Assembly (NCBI GenBank): GCA_029532415.1
Contig: JAQOTA010000016.1
Coordinates: 372,001-436,000 of the forward strand
Length of the DNA stretch: 64,000 nt
Reading direction: 5' to 3'
Source of the DNA: Marasmius tenuissimus
Lineage: Eukaryota > Basidiomycota > Agaricomycetes > Agaricales > Marasmiaceae
Shown: positions 24,188 through 36,982 of the stretch, in pieces
Position numbering within the stretch: position 1 is the stretch's first letter
Layout of the letters: each line of letters opens with the position of its first letter
Notes under the pieces: model-generated
What the model was told of the DNA's origin: nothing
Seen by the model: only the letters and a program-made list of their open reading frames with translations
Databases searched by the model: none
Made by a program: the position numbers and the translations under genes

Positions 24188-25120
24188 ATATGTATGCCAC
24201 AAAACAGAAAAAGAAACCACTACTCAAGTCATACCACAAGCAGGGCAGGTTAGCATGGGCATGGAAGCACATGAACTGGACAGTGGAGGATTGGAAGAGG
24301 GTTATGTTCACAGATGAGTCCAAGGTGAACCAATATGAGTCAGATGGGAGGTCATATGTGTGGAAAACAAAGGGAGATCCACTACTGGAGCAGGAGGTGA
24401 AGGAAACTGTGAAGTTTGGGGGAGGGAATATAATGGTTTGGGGATGTATGAGCTGAAATGGTGTGGGGCAGTTGGTGGAGGTTGAGGGGAGGATGGATCC
24501 ACAGCAGTATGTGGACATTTTGGAGGAGCATTTGCCAATTAGCAGGAAAAATCTTGACCTTTCTTCTGATAAATTTATCTTTCAACAAGTTAACAACCCC
24601 AAACACACATCAAAATTGGCCTCCAAGTGGTTCAAAGACAATGGAATTGAGGTTATGGAGTGGCCTTCCCAGTCTCCTGACCTCAACCCCATTGTGAACC
24701 TTTGGAAACACCTTACAAGTCAACTTACAGGCTATGATGCACCCCCTTCTGGAGTTTATGAATTGTGGGACAGGGCAGCAGAGGAGTGGGTGAAGATTGA
24801 GGTGGAAGTGTGTCAGAAGCTAATAGAAAGTATGCCTAGACGGTGTGCTGCAGTTATCAAGGCCAAATGAGGCCATACAAAGTGCTAGAATGTAAAATCC
24901 ACTGATTTTGACCCCAGTCAAAAAACTGGCCAAATGCAATTTTGACTTGAATGTGGAATCACTGGGAGCTGATAATCCAATGAAGTAAACTGCACCTAAA
25001 AGTGGTGCTTTCAGGGTCTATTCTGTGTATCTAAGGTATTAGGTAATCATGCTCTGTGGTGGAGATATAGGCTATTCTTTATGGGGTACCCCAACATTTG
25101 GCCAGTTTTTTGGGCGACTG
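24188..25120 (+). mobile_element. Tc1/mariner element, 5' part missing
   Basis: The right end reads GGCCAGTTTTTTGGGCGACTG up to 25120 followed by TA (25121-25122), as expected of a Tc1-type terminal inverted repeat and TA target. A partial internal echo of this repeat occurs near 24920. The left terminal repeat and the N-terminal DNA-binding part of the transposase are missing: the sequence joins copia-B directly near 24187. The right side lands in the C-terminal region of the pogo-like pseudogene. Confidence 0.75.
24190..24870 (+). pseudogene. Tc1/mariner transposase, catalytically dead
   Basis: The catalytic domain of a Tc1-type DDE transposase is visible: 'KPLLKSYHKQGRLAWA', 'DWKRVMFTDESKV' (first Asp at 24313), 'NIMVWGCMS', 'NNPKHTSK' and 'PSQSPDLNPI'. 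The spacing of the second and third catalytic positions is 34 residues, as in DD34E transposases. The second position is Val (GTT at 24589-24591, normally Asp in the QDN/D-PKH block) and the third is Val (GTG at 24694-24696, normally Glu of the 'PIE' block). An in-frame TGA at 24454-24456 and another at 24868-24870 also break it. The protein cannot be active. Confidence 0.85.
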
Positions 25121-25122
25121 TA

Positions 25123-27150
25123 ATCCAGGATCGCTAGGTCTGACCAAACACAACCATAACCCTCACTTGGCCCTGGAAGTGCCATGTTGGAATCCTTCTT
25201 CTTCTTCGCTGCCTGTTCCTCCTCTTGTGCATGTACTGTCTGGTTCATCTTCACCAGGGTCATGTTCATCAGCACCAACTGCACCATAAAGACCTCTTCA
25301 TTTCCCCGAAGGTGGCCAACAAGTGTTTTGGCCTGTCCTAAAGCATCAGTGAGCTCCTTTATCTTTTGTCTCATAGCATCCTTTCCGACATATTGTGCAG
25401 GATCAGATGAGAGTCTGGTGAGAGACTAGTCTGGCTCGGAAAAGGTGACCGGAGTGTGATCAGGGGTATGGGGATATGGTACATTGGACACGTAGGGTGT
25501 TTTAGATGTGAGGAATGATCCTGATGATGTTGCAGATAGGTTCAACGAAATTATCTGGAATCTCTTGGAAGGTGGGTCCTGCAATAGCTCGGGGCCTATT
25601 TCAGGACTATGTGGGCGAACATGTGAAGATGGAGCTAGGGATAGCGGGGAATGAGTTTCATCTGGTTCAGTGAGATCGTTGAGGTCTTCGAGTGTTACCC
25701 ATGATGATGAGGCAACTGAGGTTGTATTATGTGACTGTTCAGAAACTGATGGAAGAAGTGAATGGGATGGGTTGGAGTCAAATGAGGAAGGTTTGTAAAT
25801 TCGAAAACTCTTCATAATGACTTTGATGGGGCTTGTTTGTGTCAACACAAATGAGCCCTTCACTGACTGACTTTTGGCAGGCTTCATCTGTTCTGGCTTT
25901 ATGACTGATGGGTCATATGGATGGATCCTGGTTGCCCAGAAAGCCGCCTTAACAGGGTTCAGTGTGGAAGCTTTCAGAAAAGCATGTCCAAACACACCTG
26001 TAAAGTCCCCTTTCATGACCGACCTCTGATGGCATGCTTCAAAAGCAGCAATTGCTTTCTTCAACTCTGCCTTCATGATAGCAAAACAAACCCCATCAAG
26101 ACCTTGGAGCGCATGGGTACAATGAGGTGGGTAACCCAGTATTATGATTCCTCATGATAACGCAAACTCTATGACAGGTTCTGTGAAGTGTGAGGCGTGG
26201 CCATCCATCAGAAGAACTCAAGGGGCACCATTTGCCTTGTCTGATGTTTGTGGGTCAAAGTAATTCTTGATCCAGTCAATTGTGATATCACTGTCAGTTC
26301 AGCCTTTGCAAGACGATGCAAAGCTATAGGTATGGTTCAGTTTGATCCTTGCCAAGGGATTGATGTCATGTACTCACATTGCATTCACAACATTGTTTTC
26401 TGTCCAGCTTGTCCATAGGTGCTGACTCTTAAAGACAATGGTTGGGTTTAATGTGGTGCCATCAGCATAGATTATCACCAGTGGAGTGACTGTCTCACGA
26501 TTCACACCTCCTTGTCAATGCTGAGTCTTCTTCTTGGCACCACCTGCAACACCTTCCTTTGCCAAGTTGCCCCTGGGACAATTGGTCCCATCCATTGCAT
26601 AGATGTTCTCCAGTAAGATGCCGCCATCCACAACTGTCTCCTTCACAACCTCAAACCAGTGCTTGACAACATCTTTGTTCAGGGCTTCAGCACGCTGTGT
26701 ATCCAGTGATTTGGTCCAGTAGGTTTTGATCTCGGGGTGTTGTGAATAAAATTTGTATATCCATGTCTGCCTGACAGGCTGGTAGATCCCTGGACCATAC
26801 TTTTTGGATAGGATATTATTGGCATATGCTTCGATCTGTGCTTTTGTCAGACCTTCAGTGTGTAGTGAGAGTTGGGTGATGTGATCTGCAATGGTCTTCT
26901 CCTCGGCAGGGGTGAGTTTCTGCTTTGTGACATTGAACTCTTGGATTGTGCTCTGCCCTTCCATCCTCCAACTTATTGCCATCTTATCAATGGCAAATTT
27001 ATCAGCCACCTCCCACAGTGCCATTCTAGGTTCTCCTTTCAGCTTTGCCTTCTCAATTTGATACAATGCAACTGCCTTTTCCAGCCTGATTGCCTGGTCT
27101 TCTGATGCCCTTTGATCCTTATAACAGTCTGAATGAGGAATGTTGACCAT
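25123..27150 (-). pseudogene. Pogo-like (Fot/pogo) transposase pseudogene
   Basis: Minus strand, starting near the ATG at 27150 ('MVNIPHSDC'). A helix-turn-helix region ('RMALWEVADKFAIDKMAISWR') and a CENP-B-like second domain ('LTKAQIEAYANNIL') precede the DDE/D core: 'YAMDGTN' (first Asp), 'LLMDGHASHFTEPVIEFA' (second Asp) and 'PPHCTHALQGLD' (third Asp). At least five in-frame stops interrupt the core between about 26520 and 26155. The C-terminal part is Ser/Pro-rich with a Lys-rich coiled segment, then is cut at 25122 by the Tc1/mariner end. Family assignment is from these motifs. Terminal repeats were not found. Confidence 0.75.
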
Positions 27151-27261
27151 TTCAAATCCCAAAATCCAGTTTGGCCAGGCAAGCGTAAAAAAAGAGGTGA
27201 GAATTTGAGGTGGAAAAGTCCCGATTATGATCGGTTCTGTAGATGCGCAGTGTGTCCTCAT

Positions 27262-27907
27262 GTGTCATGCTTTTTTGTGTATCAGTTTCTTTATGCTTTT
27301 CACCACCCTCTCAGCCACCCTCTCACTACAAAAAGTAGCGGGTCTTGTAGCTAGATACTGTAGCTATATGTCCCAGTCAATTTTGTGTCCTATTGTTGAT
27401 GTTTGAGAGTGGTGGAACAAGATTTGGAATTTCACATGTCTCATGTGCATCATTTTTCCGACATATTTTGGCTACTGACAGCTTGAATGACAATGGCTCA
27501 ACGCCAATTTCTCTCAGCATCATGATCACAGTTAAATACATGATTTGAGATACTTTAATGAGTGAGAGTAGCATGAAAATATCCTCATAATTGAAAAATA
27601 CAGTGTGTACAGTGCGTGTCTCATGGAGTATGACTGTCTCATGGATGGCCAATTGACTGTACCTTTCAAACTCAAAAGAACTATGGAAATTCCTGGAAAA
27701 ATGTATCAATGCTTGTGAAGCAAACAAAAGAAGAAGGAAGGAAGGAGCTTTTTACTGCAGTCATTCAGCAATGTCTCTATAACCAACTCATACGGAAAAG
27801 GCTGAAGCATTTTCTGTTCACTTTTCAGCTTGTCAATATGTGAGTAGCAAAATGCAATGCTGGCAACATATAATGAAAAGACATCACACAGCTGTGGAGA
27901 CTAACAC
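27262..27907. other. Unassigned stretch before copia-A element 2
   Basis: About 650 bp. An open frame of 116 codons on the minus strand (27377-27727) has no recognisable motif. Some of this may be the 5' flank of the pogo-like element. The last five bases (AACAC, 27903-27907) are the target duplication of the copia-A insertion. Confidence 0.3.
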
Positions 27908-28165
27908 TGTTAAATCCGGACTCCCAGATATATGGACCGTTGTATCAGGCCGCATCTATGCTTCAATTGTTTCACTATGATCTATGCTATTCCTAGTCAC
28001 TCCTGTTATAGAAGATACAGCCACCTCTGTATAGTATATAAGTAGCTCTGTATCAACATGCAATACCAGTACTTTTACTACTCTCATTGCTGCCTCTAAG
28101 CCTATCTCCAGGTGAGCTAGTCTGTCCCATGCTGCCACTGCGTGGGCAGGACCTCTGCCTCAACA
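27908..28165 (+). repeat. 5' LTR of copia-A element 2
   Basis: 258 bp, starting TGTTAAATCCGGACT and ending GCCTCAACA. A TATATAAG box lies at 28037-28044. It is followed directly by the primer binding sequence GGTTATGGGCCCC at 28166. Confidence 0.95.
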
Positions 28166-28340
28166 GGTTATGGGCCCCGGTGCCCTATTGATGTGCCCTG
28201 CAATGGCAGCTCTCTAAGATGTGCACCTTTATTGTGTGCTGCCTATGATGATGCGCTATTGTGGTCGTTGCACTCGATAACCATTGTGACTGCTTAATCG
28301 CTGTTGTGATGGGCAGACCGTTAACACCAGTTCTGGACCT

Positions 28341-31300
28341 GTGAAGTCAACATCTTCATTGATGTCAGACGATGGTGGACTGTGTCCTCAACAACGATCG
28401 ATGGCTATCGCCATTGACTGTGCAGTGATTTCTTTTATCATTGCCTATGATGATGAACCTATGCTGATCATTGTTTTATTACTCCAGATCACTATGGCTC
28501 CTGTTATGTCTACCCTTATCCCCACTGTTGAGGTCTTCAGCGGTGTCAACTGGCGCAAGTGGTCCAAGGGTCTTGGTACCTATGCCATGATCAACAAGTT
28601 CTACGACCATTACACCAACAACGATCCTGAACCTGATGAACCCGACAAATCTACTGAACTAACTGAACTGAAAGCAACTACTCGCACTGTCACTGTTGCT
28701 GCTACAACTACAACTGAAGCAACTACACGTACAGAGACAGTCTCTCCTACTGATGCTCAGATGCAGCAGTATGCTAAGGACCTGGAGCAGTATGCTACCA
28801 CTTTGGAGAGGTATGAGAAGGATCTTATCAGGTATGAATCGACGTTGGAAGAAGTATGAATTCAAGGCCATGGGTGCACTACGTCCCACCACCACCATTG
28901 CCGTGCAGAGTATTATTGAGGATGATGATACAGCTTGGAACGCTCGGGAGAAGATCAAGGCTCGTTATGGTCAACAGACTTCTGTGTCTGTTTGGGCTGA
29001 CTTCAAGTCGGTCATGGAGTTTCGTTTGTCCGGTGGTAACCCTGTTCCCAAGATTGCTAAATTCAAACTCCTATTCGGCCAGCTCACTGAAGCTCAGATC
29101 GATCTTCCTACTCTTGTCAGAGCCATGCTCCTCCTTTCTATCATTCCACAGTCATGGGCCAACGCTCGTGAATTCGCTACCAATGGTAACTCGCCAGCTG
29201 AACTTACTTTCGAAGTGGCTTGTGATGCCGTCATTAACCACTACGAATCCCGGAAACCCGCTCCTCTCGCGTCGCGCATTTCTTCTGTCAAGAAGAAGGA
29301 CAAGGACCCGAAGTTTAACCAGCAGTCTAATCCTCTTTCATCGATGTCTAACAATAACAACCAGTCTAAGAACGACAACTACCAGAAGAAGAACAACAAC
29401 CAACGTGGCAGGAAGAACAAGGGCAGATCTCAGGACAACAAGGGTGACTCCTCTCATAAGGGTCATTCTCATATTGCGTCCCTTGCTCATTTGTCCATCT
29501 CCTCACCCCCCATCGTTCCTGATACTCCATCTGTCATACATCCCGCGGACTGATCCCGGGAACCACTCCACATGCAGCGTTTCTCCGGTGCTACCTCTGG
29601 TGGTACTGTTTTTGAGAGTGCTCAGGCTGCTCGCAGTCTTGCCGATCGTCTTGGTGTCCCCAAGTATGCCCACGTCCTTGAACCTATGGAACAGGGATAT
29701 GCAGCTGCTTCATCTTCCTCCCTCAAGCATCGTATTGATGGTCCCTTCTCCACTGCTCCACCTGCAAAGCGTGCTAAGAGTGTCGAGAAGGTTTACAACC
29801 TCTATGATTCTTTCTATGAGGACTCTGACTCTGAACATGAGGATCGTATTGTGTTGAACACTGTTAACGATTCCTTGCGTACAGAGATTGCAAGTGGAAG
29901 TGCCATGGACGTTGACAGCGAGATTGCAGATGCCGCTGGTTTTTCCAACAATGTTGAGTACAATTCAGTCTCCATCGGATCTGAGGAATCTGACAATGAC
30001 AGGCAAGTGCCTTATCTCAGTCTTTCTTCTAACACTGATACGAACCTACAGTGCGCCGCTTTATTAGCCGCTTCTAAACGTAGTAGTTTGGATATCGTGT
30101 CCCGTATGAAATTTACGCAATATATTGGTGATCACTTTGCCACATGTGCCAATTGTAAGGGAAAGAAGGCGACTGGAAACTCGCAAGAGTGGATTGTCGA
30201 TTCAGGTGCTTCATTGCACTTTACTTATGATCTCGAAGATTTTGCCAAGTACCAACCCATGAACAATGGACCGCAGCTAAACACTGCACAGAAGAACAAC
30301 CCTATCCAAATTAAGGGAAAAGGGACTGTGTTCATCTCTCATTCTGTTAAAGGATCTGACAGTCGTATGGAGGAACGCATTACGCGACTCTATCCTGTCA
30401 ATTTGACTTCTCTTGCTTGGAGAATTCTTACAAGGTGGTCTGCAAGTATGTGGATCGTCTAGCAGATTGGCTTTTTATCAGAAGGGTCGACGCCAGTCAT
30501 TGGTATCTTACCCGCTCATGCCTGGTCAAACCATTTATTGGGTTAGCTCGCAGAAAGCCTCTGCTCGTAGCTTAATGGCCAAGTCAACAATGGATAAAGT
30601 TGACTACAAAGTTCTACACAGACGTTTCGGACATTGTTCAGACAAGGCTCTGGATAAAGCTCGGAAGCATACTAAGAACTTCTCGGAATTCAACCGAAAA
30701 CCGAAGAAAACCCAGTTATGCTGAGGATGTGCAGAAGGAAAAATGCACTTCAGATTGTTCCCTGACTCCACTACCCATGCCTCAAAACCCTTCGAGAAAA
30801 TCCACTCCGACCTCAAACAATTCCTCACTGAGTTGTACTACAAATACAAATGGTATATGTCATTTGTCAATGACTGTACTTCACATGGCTGGACAGTGCT
30901 TATGCAACGCAGATCTGACTCTGTCAAGATGCTCTGTGACTTTATCGCTATGGTGAAGGTGCAATTCGGTGTTGATATTTAGGAATGGATGTCTGATGGA
31001 GGGGGAGAGTACAAATTGGATGCCTTCGATGATGTACTGAAGGAGCACAGTATCAAAATTCTGACCAGCATTCTATATACACCGGAACAGAATGGTTGTG
31101 CAGAACAGTTCAATCGGACCATTGTCGAGAAAGCTCAAGGTCTTCGCTTTGATGCTTGTCTTCCACCTTCTTGGTGGGAATTCTGTGTGTTACAAGCCGT
31201 TGCACTTCACAATTGGACGCCATCCCAGTGTTTATGTTGGTTGAGCCCGCATGAGAAGTTGCATGGCAGTGCACCGGATGTTTCGGATCTCCGAGTCTTT

Positions 31301-33688
31301 GGATGTGCAGTGTATGCGTATATTCCGGAAAAGCGTCGAGTTAACAAGTTATCTCCGCGTTCGGAACTGATGACCTTCATTGGTTTTCAGGAAGGCATGA
31401 AAGGATATGTCTTCATGAAGATGTCCAACAATAGTATCTTCAAAAGCGCTACTGCTCTGTTCGATGAAAACTTGTTGCCGAAGTGTTCTGACAAGAAACC
31501 GCATGGCTTTACCCCGGTGGGTGAAATCCCTGAAATACTGCCAGTATTGGGTGAAAATCCCAACTTCTCTTCAGATAGTGATGATGATTCGTCTGATAGT
31601 GATGATGATTCGTCTGATGACGATCTTTATCCTCCCGATAACCTTCCAAAGCAATCGGAATCTCCTCATGACAATGATGGAGATGGTCCTGTACCTCAGG
31701 GTGAAAGTCAACATCCTGATCCTGATCCTCCGTTCCAGCCTCCCAGGCCACCTACACCAGTGGGTGGACAAGAGCAGGCTCCGCCGCCAAGGTGTTCAGG
31801 CAGCAAACAGACGGGTACTAAGCAACCTGATAATGTATTTGGTGAACAACAAGACCCAAATAACCCCTCGTGCATTGTGTGTGATATGGAGAAAAATTCT
31901 ACATGGAGAGATGCCACGGGTGATAGAGAACCCATGGATCCACCTACTACTCATAGGAGAGGCAGACCTAGAAAGGTTCCTGGGACTAATTGTGCCAGTC
32001 TGTCTACCATGTGTAACTCCAGGGGGAGTCAGCCCGATAGCTTAGTGCAACAATTATCCCAGGAAGGGGGAGTAGGTTTCATGATTTATCTGTTAAATCG
32101 GGCAGTTCCCGTTCACGATGACCTCACCGACATGTCTGACATTCAAGAGTGGACTCTCCGTGACATACTGAAGCTGCCAGCTGAGCAGCAGAGAGAATGG
32201 AAGGCCACTTGCCATGATGAACTAGAGGCTCTTCGCAAGCGCAAGGTCTTCGAACTGGTTGACCTACCTAAAGGTCGCAAGGCTGTCAAAAACAGATGGG
32301 TGTTTGACGTGAAGTAAGACGGTCGAAAGAAAGCTTGACTTGTGGCCAAGGGTTTCTCTCAGGTTGAGGGTGTTGATTTTGATGAGATCTTCTCACCAGT
32401 TTTGCGGTTTGAAACTGTACAGATGATGCTCGCATTAGCAGCTCTCAAAACCTGGCACATTCAGGCATTGGATGTGAAGAACACCTTTCTTTATGGTGAA
32501 CTTAAAGAAGAGATCTATATGGATCAACCTGAAGGTTTCAAGGTTAAGGGTCAGGAAGGCAAAGTCTATTGCCTTTGCCGTGCATTATATGGACTTAAGC
32601 AAGCCACTCTTGAGTGGTGGCGTGCTCTCAGCTTGTCCATGGAAGTAATGGGTTTCAAACGCTTAACTTCCAATGCAGGTCTCTTCATCTGCAAAGATTG
32701 TGAGACTGGTGAAGAATGTATTGCTTTGATCTATGTCAACGATGCATTATTCCTTGGACCCAACAAAGCCTTTGTCAAAAAGAAGAAAGCCGAGTTTATG
32801 GCTCGTTGGGAATGCTGTGATCCTGGAGAAGTCAAAGAGTTCTTGCGCATGCGTATTCATTGCAAAGGCCGCAAGATCCTTCTTGACCAGACCGACTATT
32901 TGAAGAAGGTCTTGAAGCAATTTGGCATGCAGAATGCAAAAGCTGCTGATACTCCTCTTCCTGCTGGCTATATTCCACAACCTAATGATGGTCCTGTTGA
33001 TCCCAAACATTGCGCTCGATATCAATCAGTGATTGGATCGCTTCTGTATATCATGCTTGGCACTCGTCCAGATATTGCCTACGCTGTTACAAAGCTTTCT
33101 CAATTCTCTGCTAATCCATCGGAGGATCACCTGAAGAAGGCGCTTTATATTTGCCGCTATCTTGCAGGAACTCCGGACTATGCATTAGTCTATGATGGAG
33201 CCTCTGACGGAGGTTTACTAGCATTCACTGATTCTGATTGGGCTGCTGATCCCATCAAGTGTCGGTCAATCACGGGCTATTTCTTCAAATTGGCAGGTGG
33301 TATCTTCTGTTGGCAATCATGTGCCCAGAAGACTGTTGCACTTTCATCCACTGAAGCTGAATACATGGCACTATCCGACTGTCGTCATCAGGCTGTGTGG
33401 ATTCAACAGTTACTCTCTGAACTTGGGGTTCATATGACTCCCATACCCATATGTGGAAACAATCAAGGCTCAATTTTTATCGCCTCTAATCCAGTTCAAG
33501 AACATCACACCAAACACATTGATATTTACTATCATTACATTCGCAAATGTGTTTCAGACCGCAAGGTTGATCTTTTCTTTATTGACGGTGCCTACAATCT
33601 TGCAGACATGTTTACCAAAAATTTGGGTCGTGTCAAGTTCTCCGCTTTTAGAGAACATCTTGGACTTGAATTTTATTTGTCCGAATAG
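28341..33688 (+). pseudogene. Copia-A gag-pol pseudogene (element 2)
   Basis: Collinear with the intact 1777-codon frame at 53965-59298 but broken repeatedly. There is a frameshift near 28840, a TGA at 29551 (CGA in the intact copy), a lost frame near 30400, a TGA at 30721 in the integrase zinc finger (CGA in the intact copy), a TAG at 30980 before 'EWMSDGGGEY', and a TAA and a TGA at 32317-32337 at the start of the reverse transcriptase. The catalytic YVDD has become YVND (AAC at 32738-32740). The protease motif 'DSGAS' and the RNase H block are still readable. It cannot produce active enzymes but could be copied in trans. Confidence 0.9.
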
Positions 33689-33729
33689 ACACTTTTTGCT
33701 CTACTTGTGCCGCACTTAGCGAGGGGGAG

Positions 33730-34705
33730 TGTTAAATCCGGACTCCCGGATATATGGAACTGTTAGGATCGTGTGGATATGACAGCCCGGACGGAGGTCC
33801 GAGCGGAAGAGACGGAAGCCGACGTGCCGGAATGGACTAGTCGGAGTTGGAGAGATTCCAACGACCGGAAGGCCAAACGGATGGCTGGACAATAGTCGAA
33901 GGTTTCGCCAACAACACCGTTGAGTTGAGTTGTCCTTGACCGGAAGGAAAGGAAGATAAAGATGAAGAGGAGATAGAGATAAAGAGACGGAATGAGACGA
34001 ATGAGATAAACGGAAACCAAGTTGATTTTAATTCTGAGGAATACAAGTCGTAAAGTATCTAGTTTATATATGTATCGATCTCCGAGACCTCTGAAGGGGT
34101 TCCGGCGATCGTAGTACCGAAGGTGAGTCAAGAGCGGGAGAGAATGTATATACAGTACGGAATCCGAGACAGAGGATTAAGTCCCGGAGTCGGAGATGAA
34201 TCGGAAATGAAGTGTCAGAATGGAATGTACGGGATGAGTCATAATAGAATGGAAAGCGGAATGTCGGAATGCAGAGTAAACGTACTACTTGGAAATGAAC
34301 AGTGTATATGTATCTCCGATCCGTAAGTACCGGGGACACGACGTCGGAATCCGAAGTCATGTTCTGGAAAGGATCATGAAGGAAGAGAAAACATAAAGTA
34401 GATTCCGAGTATCGGAATCTCTGGAAGGTGGATAGAAGCCTTCGGAAACCCCGGAACCGGCATGGATGTAACAGGACTGTTGTATCGGGCCGCATCTATG
34501 CTTCAATTGTTTCACTATGATCTATGCTATTCCTAGTCACTCCTGTTATAGAAGATACAGCCACCTCTGTATAGTATATAAGTAGCTCTGTATCTACATG
34601 CAATACTAGTACTTTCACTACTCTTGTTGCTGCCTCTAAGCCTATCTCCAGGTGAGCTAGTCTGTCCCATGCTGCCACTGCGTGGGCAGGACCTCTGCCT
34701 CAACA
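33730..34705 (+). repeat. 3' LTR of copia-A element 2, split by LTR-D
   Basis: The LTR is in two parts, 33730-33760 and 34474-34705. Without the insert and one 5-bp target copy it is 258 bp, like the other LTRs of the family. A purine tract GCGAGGGGGAG just before 33730 is the expected polypurine tract for plus-strand priming. Confidence 0.9.
33761..34473 (+). repeat. Solo LTR, family LTR-D, copy 2
   Basis: A 713-bp LTR starting TGTTAGGATCG and ending GGCATGGATGTAACA, inserted in a copia-A LTR. The flanks GGAAC and GGACT are each one base away from GGACC, the sequence found at this site in other copia-A LTRs, so they look like a mutated 5-bp duplication. This copy keeps more CpG than copies 1 and 3 and appears the youngest of the three. 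Confidence 0.85.
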
Positions 34706-36982
34706 AACACCAACAAGGAACATACACTTTTGGCATGAATTTTGAGTAGCATGCATAATACGACTGCAGATCAATTGGTTGACAGGCAACATTGAATACA
34801 GATGGTGCTGTAGCAGGTCTAGCATTATACAGTCAGAGATCAGAAAATTGGATTTGGAAAAGAGAACAGAAGGCAAAGATTTACTGGCTAACAATTGGTT
34901 TGGCCAACCCTACAGTAGAACGTCCCTGATGTTGGCAGGCATGGCATTCCTTCCTATCATCTTCTACAGTAGCAGAAACCAAATCTCTGAGCCTGATGTC
35001 AATGCCAGCCAACTATGCCAACAAATGTACATTCAAAGGACACCCTGCACCCAATAAGTGTATTGGTGGCTGCATTGTTGCCTCCACCTCTTTCCCAGAA
35101 GGGTCCTTCAATGTCGGTCAGATGTCCTTTATGTGTTTTTAAATGCTCTGCATCCTTCTCACTATCACTGCAACAAATTCTTGACAAAAAACCAATCCAA
35201 ATCGAAAAAGACACTCACACCTCTATGACAAGAGGGCCCACAAATTTTTCTCCAGGGGCAAATGCAGCGCTTTGACATTGCTTCGTCTGGTATTCAAGTT
35301 GCTTAATTGATTTACCATCACTTGGAGTTGGACTACAATGGTTAACAGTAGACTTGCAACGAGACACCACATGACAAGCTGATGATGGCTGGGTAATAAA
35401 CTGCTTTGCTGGATACTTGCTGAGATAAAATATACTGCTTTCCTCAATGACAGCACTTGCTCCAGGATTGCAGAGAATACCATTGGCAGTATGCTGTTCC
35501 CTCAATTGATCCTGGTGGTCTGCACCAAGAGTCCTAAAGAACTGATCACAATATGGCCACTCATATGAAAGCAAGCAGTACTCACAAGTCTTCTGAGGAA
35601 CATCAGCCTTCAAGATTAACACTGGTCCCTACAGACAAACTGCAAGCAAAGAGAAAAATCAACAACCCTAACATCAATGATGGCAAATTATCAAGCTTAC
35701 AGAGTATTCCCACTATTGATATGATGCCTGGGCAAGTTGCTGGCAGAAGTACTCAACTCAGGCAAGACTGGCTGACTGCTTGATATGTTCTTAAAATGAG
35801 ATGATGCACATGTGTTGGGTACTACTTGATCATCTTCTGATTCAGGGCTCCTATGCTGAAAGGTTCAACCTTAATACATGGGCAGGAAGACAAAATGTGG
35901 CTCACAAAGGAGGGCTCATAAATCCACTCTTTGTTGATCTACAACGCACACAAGCACTAGCGACCATAAAACAAAGCACAACTAAAGTCTCCCTGTAGAG
36001 CGACTGGCCTACAGCAACAAATGGCAAGGGATAAAACAACCTGAACTGCAGAGAGACAGAGAGCTTCATAGGTTGTGGGATGATCAACTAACTTTCGTTG
36101 TGAATGGTTTGAAGATGTAATTGATCCATGCCAACCAAGTTTTTGCTTTTTGGTTTGGGAAGACCTACATAACCACCAGAATATATCATCATGGAACAAT
36201 GTACTCCAGAGGAAGCATAAGAAGAAAGAATCACTTACAATGTCAATTCTTGAGAGGCAACTCGCTTCTTCAAAAGATCATGCAGACTCATTTCAAACGA
36301 CTGACTGACAACAGTTAGTGTTGATTACAATTATGCAAAGAACACTGCAGTTGAACAAACCAGCACAAAGCAACAGGCAAAAGACAAACAACAGATTGAA
36401 AGAAAGAACGTATATGGGGAATTTGAGACAAGAAGAGGATAACGAAATGACAATCTGGCATTTATACAACAGGACGTGGGATGGGGGTTCTTCAGAGAAA
36501 GTAAATTGAAAGTTGGAAGGGGGAGGGGTTATTGAACTGGATATATGTATCAAAAACCGTGTGAAATATTTATTACCACCAGTAATCAGACTTCACAAAA
36601 TATACAGCAAATTGTGGACCAAAAGATTCAACACCTATCACAAAACAGTACATATATCAGATGCGACAAAATTGACGAGAAAGAACATACGAGTGGAATA
36701 ACAATGCAAACCATCACGGAAAGAGAGCCCCTTCATCAACTGTATATGAAATGTCAATGCAAACACCATCATTAACAACACAAACCAAGCCAGCCTTTTG
36801 TTTCTCGCAATACATACACCTTGCCTCTTCCTCACCTCCAGGGGCATACTTTATTGCAGAGGGTAAGTACCTGTGCTTTGCCACTGTTCAGATAATGAGT
36901 ACAACTCCTCAAAGCATAATAGTACCAACTTACAGTCCACAAATCCATCTAACCATTTGTCCAACCCATATGTAATACCATC
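34706..36982. other. Unidentified 2.3-kb stretch
   Basis: Between two copia-A LTRs. The best open frame is minus 35215-35622 (135 codons), with a Cys pair in 'TCEYCLLSYEWPYC', and other frames at 34999-35214 and 35902-36199 might be neighbouring exons of one minus-strand gene. I could not join them with convincing splice sites and recognise no family. It may be a captured host gene fragment or an old DNA transposon. Confidence 0.3.

Larger units (their letters stand above)
27908..34705 (+). mobile_element. Copia-A element 2: full-length, inactive, with nested LTR-D
   Basis: Two 258-bp LTRs (27908-28165; 33730-34705 interrupted by LTR-D) enclose a degenerate gag-pol. The target duplication AACAC (27903-27907, 34706-34710) is perfect, so both ends are original. 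The LTRs differ at several sites, of the order of 3 per cent by eye. A 713-bp LTR-D sits inside the 3' LTR and is therefore younger than this insertion. Confidence 0.95.

Noticed and set aside
28856..29857. Long Leu/Ser/Arg-rich frames overlapping copia gag (also 54416-55468)
   Set aside because: They lie in the +1 frame of gag in both copies and have the skewed composition of shadow frames; the gag frame carries the recognisable motifs.
34999..35622. A spliced minus-strand gene with Cys-rich domain
   Set aside because: I could not join the frames through convincing splice sites, and no motif was recognised, so it is left as unidentified sequence.
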